64,000 bases of DNA from Ustulina deusta (Eukaryota > Ascomycota > Sordariomycetes > Xylariales > Xylariaceae), in NCBI GenBank assembly GCA_023159155.1, contig JAJNNX010000061.1, positions 124,001 through 188,000 on the forward strand, given 5' to 3'. Both the position numbers and the translations under genes were made by a program. The notes beneath the pieces are model-generated. The model was not told the DNA's origin, did not search any database, and worked only from the letters and a program-made list of their open reading frames with translations. Below, one piece after another: positions 59,240 through 64,000 of this stretch (within the stretch, counting starts at the first letter, position 1; each line of letters starts with the position of its first letter).

Positions 59240-62200
59240 TTACATAACTGCACATTTCTTTTCTTTCGTGTGGGGAGGCGGCCCATCTGATGGGAAGGGA
59301 ACATCTGTCCAGCCCGCAGCTGTTGCCGCCTCATGTTCTTTCGCTTTCTTCTTCTTACGTCCTGTCCAACCTCTCTCTCTAGCGTCTTGGAGATTTTTCA
59401 GAGCGCCCCGGCGGGCCCGACTTGGGCGGCGATGCACACTAGTACGGTGGCGAAAGAAGAACTGGGACGAGGAGGGAGGTGGAACGTCCGAAGTTTCCGG
59501 GTTGACTCTAGACCCATTACCGGTGATAGTCTCCAATCGCTCGACGGTGGGTTGATTCAGGGGATTTCCGGGAGTTGGCCGTGGATGGCGAGGGACTGGA
59601 GCGTGAAGCACTGGGGCGTAGGAGTTGTCAGCGGCGCTTGGTTGAGTCACGTCAAATGCCCCAGCTACTCCGGTCGGCGTACTGATAATAAGTGGATGCT
59701 CGGGAGGGGACGGAGGTCGTCGATGTAAGAGACTGAATCGTCGCCGGCCATTATCATAATCACTGCGTCCACTAGCACCTATCCGCGAGAGTTGCATGCT
59801 GCCTAGCGCAGAGGGGGGCGCCCCAATACCATCCCTTCTATCGTATAAATGCATGACCGCCTCTCGCCTCGGCTTGGGTGGTAGTGATGCCGCTATCAAC
59901 TCTTCATTATTTAAATTTGTAGGTGGGGCGGAGTGAGGATAGCCAGCAAGCGTAGATACTGATGTCTGCGAAGGAGCGCCAGGTGCTCTTGGCCATGTCG
60001 ACGCAGTCGGTAACCGACCAACAATAGGAATTTCATGAGTGTCTTCGCCGCTACCCAGTTCATCTTGTGACAGGGGACCACTGGTGGACGACAAAGGCAT
60101 ACTCAAGACCGGTTCATAGGATTGAATCGAGCCCGAGCTAACGCCCCTGGGCCCCTGGGATCTGGACGAAGTGGAGGTGTGCTCTAGCGAGAACGACTGG
60201 ACCCCGACGGAAGGTGATTCGTATTCCGGTGTTACTGCTGACATCCGCAGGGCCCGTGATGCTGGGCCCTCAGGGGAAGGTGTTCCAATGGGAGAAGCAT
60301 CATAGATGTCATCATCGTCACCATCTTCATGGTATGGTTCTCTACTTTGTACAAAGGCGCTCGATCGTAGAGCGACCTCTCCGTCTGCCCCTTGAATCAT
60401 TTCACGTGTAATCTGGTGCGACACAACACTGCCTTCGGAGACTTGCCTCGGTCGCTCTTTCAGGGGGGAAGTGTGAAGGCGTGGTAATTCAGGGCGGTTA
60501 GTTGCAGGCGTCGTACCAGCTTGGGGGAGTCGGGGAACCGGTAGTACATTAGGTAGTGGCGGTACTGGGGGTATGTCGTCAGAGCTGAAAGAATTTCTGG
60601 CCGCACGTCCAATCCCCGGGATATGAGGATGGCGTAGAAAAGAAGGCAAGTCCACAACCGGGTCTTCTTTAGAATATGGTGGAGGTGGGGGCACCCAATT
60701 ATCAGCATCACTTTCGTGAGGATGCTCGGCCCTGCCATCAGCTCGTCTGTATTCGACATGACCAGCAGATGGCGGTGGAGGGTTACGCTGGCGGTTGACG
60801 GCGGCAGCCGTCGCAGCTCTGCGCAGGGTTGTCCCTGACCGCGGACTAGCGTGTGTGTATGGAGCGTCAAGTGCTTCTTGAGCCTCTTCCAAGGACACAT
60901 CATCTAGCGCATCTGGAACAGGGGGCGGAGATCGATCCCGAGCTGTTACCATGCGCCTTGGGATTAAGGGATCCTCCATGTCTTCCTCAGCAGCAGGCGT
61001 CCGAAGTAGAGCTTCAGTCTGACGATTGACGGTGGTAGCAGCGCGCATTACACCACTTCGATTTCCTCTTCGTTGAGCCACCGTCCTCCTCCGGACAATG
61101 GCAACCTCCGTATCCATGTCTCGATGCTCCTCTTCGAGGGCCTCAGGCTCCATCGTGCCGACCTCGATGGTAATCTCTTGCTCTTGGCCATTCTCCAGGC
61201 CATAGTCGAAATCGAGAATGGTGATTCTCCCACCATCAACAAAATCAATACCTTCCTCTTCGGTAATTTGCCTGTGAGGCACAATTCCCTTAGATGCGAT
61301 GATCAAACGCTCTTGAAGGGACGATTCTCCAAAGCCAGAGACCCATTTAACGTTGCTAACACCACCCGATTCAGCTATCATTCGCCCACTAATAAAGGTA
61401 TTGCGCAGCTTGTCACAGAGAATCTGCCACTGGGGAATGCGGTACCCATTAGTCTCCTGTATTCGCGAGGGCGAACGAACAGAGTGCCCACTGCTTCGAC
61501 GATGAAGATTAGGTAAAGGAGACGATTCCACGAGGTGGTGAGCTTCTGGTATAGCTTCTAGGTCCTCGGGTACACCATATAGCCAAATATGCTTACCCTG
61601 AAACCCAGCAGAAACCAGATCTCCCTGGAAGTTGGCAGCAGGTAAGGTGCATGGTAACAGTGGTCCCGGTGAAGCGGCTGTAGGAACAGGGCCTGTGAAG
61701 TACGTAGTACCATTGCGAAGATCGTCTATTCGCACAGCGCGGAAGGTCTCGAAACTCCTATCATAGGTGAATGTCCACGTTGCCTCCATCGAACTTGATT
61801 CTTGTAGGAGTACAGCATGACTACAATCTCGACTCGTGTTGGGGAATAAAATCGAGGTTGTCCACAAAGCACTGATATCATCATTTGCCATCTGGCTACC
61901 GGGGTCATAGTACGGCGCTGTCAGTATCACAGTATTTGGGGTTGTGGAAGATGCTGTAGTGCCCAGAAGTTGAGTGCCGTCCAGGGAAAAAGACAGGGCG
62001 TCTACGCCATCACACTTGACAGCTCTGCGTTCGGTTGGCAGAGCACCAGGGTTGAGAGAGGAGACCTCTATGCCACCCTCATACGCAGCGGCCAAAACCC
62101 GACCGCAGGGGGACAGGGTCATTGCTCGAGGTGTGTTGTCGAGGATAAGAGATTGCCTCCTATGGGGAGGAGCTTGGTTCAAATCATAAAGGTCAACTTG

Positions 62201-62914
62201 CATATCGGTCGACAAGACGGCTAGACAACTACCATCGTCTACAATGCAGGTTGAAACCGGACGACGCAGGATCTTGAGCTCGCGTTTCACAGTCAGGCTG
62301 GGGCCTCTGAGATCCAAAACGTAAATTCGAGACGAGTTGTAGGCAAGGAGATGGTGGCCGCGAGGCGAGGGGCTGAACTGCATGCCTTCGCCGCCGGGTG
62401 CGGAAGATGAACTGATCGAATTGGAAATCAGTTTGACGATAGTTTTACGGGGTCGCAAATAGGCTTCGAAAAGGTTTCGCTTCACTTCGCGGGCGAAAGC
62501 CCGACGCAAATTCGGCAAATCACCATCGCCAATCGATGTCGCAGGTATGGAAGGGTGGCTCGTAGCGTACGAGTGACATCGTGAGAGGTGGCGGGCGTAG
62601 AGGTGAGCTTGCTGGGAGATGCGCCTCCATTTTGAATTGAGAAGGACGAGAGACGCGAAAGAATCAGGGTCGGTAAGTTGCAAGATCCTACAATTGTTGT
62701 CAGAATCAAGGAGAAAACAGCAGAGGGGGCAAGATAGAGGAGGCTATGAGCGAGAGCCGTAGGCTTACTGCTGTATGATCTCATCTGGGAGGGTTTCAAA
62801 AGCCGAAGGGGGGGGCTGACTGGGGGGGAGCCGGGGTTTCTCATCTAATGGAGGAGAAGCCGGCGACGGTGAGGACGGCGGAGGAGGGAGAGCTGGAGGT
62901 CCAGGCGATGCCAT
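59240..62914 (-). CDS. Large F-box protein with propeller-like domain and C-terminal CaaX box
   Basis: Two exons on the minus strand, 62914-62769 and 62687-59240 (intron 81 nt), give 1197 residues. A Pro-rich start is followed by an F-box at about 37-80: SAFETLPDEIIQQILQL, spliced exactly in the middle, then TDPDSFASLVLLNSKWRRIS. Residues about 95-500 contain repeated WD-like beta strands (FSPSPRGHHLLAYNSSRIYVLDL, AMTLSPCGRVLAAAYEGGIEV, ALSFSLDGTQLLGTT, FQGDLVSAGFQGKHIWLYGV; each an approximate blade). About 520-1150 is disordered and Pro/Ser/Arg-rich. The C-terminus is basic and ends KEKKCAVM, a CaaX box; C-A-V-M suits farnesylation. The likely role is substrate receptor of an SCF ubiquitin ligase, possibly membrane-tethered. 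The substrate is unknown. Confidence 0.8.
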
Positions 62915-64000
62915 CGCGACGCGCCTGCAGAGATAACTACCGCCCGTGAAGCGGACAACGAAGGGCCGGCAAGAAACAGACCCTACGAAGGCGGCAGGAT
63001 TGTCGGGATTGCCAAGATCGGAGCGCGCTTCAAGCTATCGTCATGGCTATCAAACTACGTTTGCCGTCCGTGTTAAATCGCAGCTGGATATATCGTGGCA
63101 TCGATGCGCATGGGCAACATTCGAGCAATGTCGGTATTGCTTTCTCTACTCAATTATGTGCTGATACGGTATTCCGTCTGTATCGCCGGTGGATGAAAAG
63201 GGTTGAAGAGGGAGGTGGCAGTACAGATGGCCAAGGCGGCATGAGAGACGTAACCGCTGCCTTGGCACAAATGGCTCTCAGATGCTGGGAATCTGTGCTA
63301 CCGTGGCGTATGAGTAGACACGTATACTGTACGCGAATTGTACATTTTAGTAGTGCCGGCATATACCTACTGGGTTGATGTACAGCTGAACAGTCTATAA
63401 TAAAGTATTGATACACTGTACTTCTGTGTTGAATGAATACTGTAACAGGGGACAGATCCCTCATTGGCCAGTTAGCACCCCCGCCCTGCTAAAAGGGGTT
63501 TTGGTCAGTTGGGACAAAACCTGGGGGCCAGGAACAAAAAAAAGTGTGAAGTATAGGATACTTACCTACCTACCTACTTATATATACTACTACTACATGG
63601 TTTCCCAAGTAGTTATGCTGGTTTTCTCCCAAATGTGTGTGCTATAGCCATCCCCTATGAATAAATAAAATTGCAATGCGTGCAGTATGTACTGCCCACC
63701 TCAGGCTAAGATGAGTTAAGTCTCTCCTTATTAGCAACTTCGGTAATTGAAGGTACTTGGATACCTAACGTAACAATACAGCAAAGCAATGGGTGACGAG
63801 GAAATTACCCGCAGCTATCGTTATTGTCACATCTTCTGTTGCAATGAGTGTGAAGGGAGAGACAGATACTGTATGACAATCTAAGTTGGATTGCTGATGT
63901 CTTCAGCACTTTGTTATTGATTGAACTCGGCCCGAAAATCAATGTCCATTATCTTGGATTAAAGCATATCTATATATACATGATTTAAAGGTTCGACCTT
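62915..64000. other. Right-edge non-coding flank
   Basis: This holds the promoter of the F-box gene and further non-coding DNA. TACCTACCTACCTAC occurs near 63563. The last bases form a small palindrome (AAGGTTCGACCTT, 63988-64000) that recalls a tRNA B box, but no A box or cloverleaf is present in the window. Confidence 0.45.

Noticed and set aside
63988..64000. GGTTCGACC at the window end as a tRNA B box
   Set aside because: It is a short palindrome at the edge, with no upstream A box in an AT-rich context.
1..64000. CRISPR arrays, bacterial operons, insertion sequences, origins, rRNA
   Set aside because: The DNA is clearly intron-bearing fungal nuclear sequence; no regularly spaced repeats, terminal inverted repeats with transposase, or rRNA stretches were seen.

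Overview
The window is nuclear DNA of a filamentous ascomycete (Pezizomycotina, most likely a Sordariomycete). Support for this: genes on both strands are interrupted by short GT..AG introns (about 50-240 nt, one of 480 nt) with CTAAC/CTGAC-like branch sites before the acceptor. Non-coding gaps carry homopolymer runs and a recurrent palindromic word built on TACCTAGGTA. The proteins are ordinary fungal housekeeping families. No bacterial, viral, CRISPR, tRNA or rRNA feature is convincing. All gene models are my own reading of exons and splice sites; none has been checked against transcripts.

Layout. 0.5-1.7 kb: STK19-like winged-helix protein (-). 4.8-5.5 kb: phosphoglycerate-mutase-like phosphatase (+) with a problematic first intron. 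7.0-9.2 kb: vacuolar endopolyphosphatase PPN1 (+), convergent with a Tpa1/Ofd1-type prolyl hydroxylase (-, 9.7-11.9 kb). 15.1-16.5 kb: type II membrane glycosyltransferase (+). 17.5-19.7 kb: five-exon class V aminotransferase (+), convergent with ribulose-phosphate 3-epimerase (-, 20.0-21.2 kb). 21.8-23.6 kb: eIF3 subunit d (-). 24.7-25.2 kb: broken Ty3/gypsy-like pol relic. 27.4-29.0 kb: four-exon bZIP transcription factor (-). 29-37 kb: an 8 kb stretch with no supportable gene. 37.1-42.8 kb: RIM15-type kinase (+). 44.6-46.0 kb: Ser-rich single-pass membrane protein (-). 46-49.6 kb: mostly non-coding, ending in a GCCCTCA-repeat tract. 49.6-51.2 kb: nucleolin-like Nsr1/Gar2 (-), divergent from a 12 kDa complex I subunit (+) followed by mitoribosomal mL54 (+). 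54.4-56.3 kb: TFIID subunit TAF7 (-), divergent from a histone-fold TAF3/TAF8-type protein (+, 57.5-58.4 kb). 59.2-62.9 kb: large F-box protein with a C-terminal CaaX box (-).

Functionally the set covers growth and stress control (RIM15, bZIP), polyphosphate turnover (PPN1), translation and ribosome biogenesis (eIF3d, Nsr1, mL54, Tpa1), general transcription (TAF7 plus a histone-fold TAF) and core metabolism (RPE, complex I). It is not a biosynthetic cluster.

The most unusual observation is at TAF7. After its family-typical C-terminus and TAG stop, the same frame stays open for 94 further codons with coiled-coil-like composition. This suggests stop-codon readthrough, a 39-nt intron or a recent nonsense change. 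Other points: a CaaX-ended F-box protein, a possible Atg32-like receptor architecture, three genes whose first good splice acceptor breaks the frame, and a repeat tract 3' of the nucleolin-like gene.
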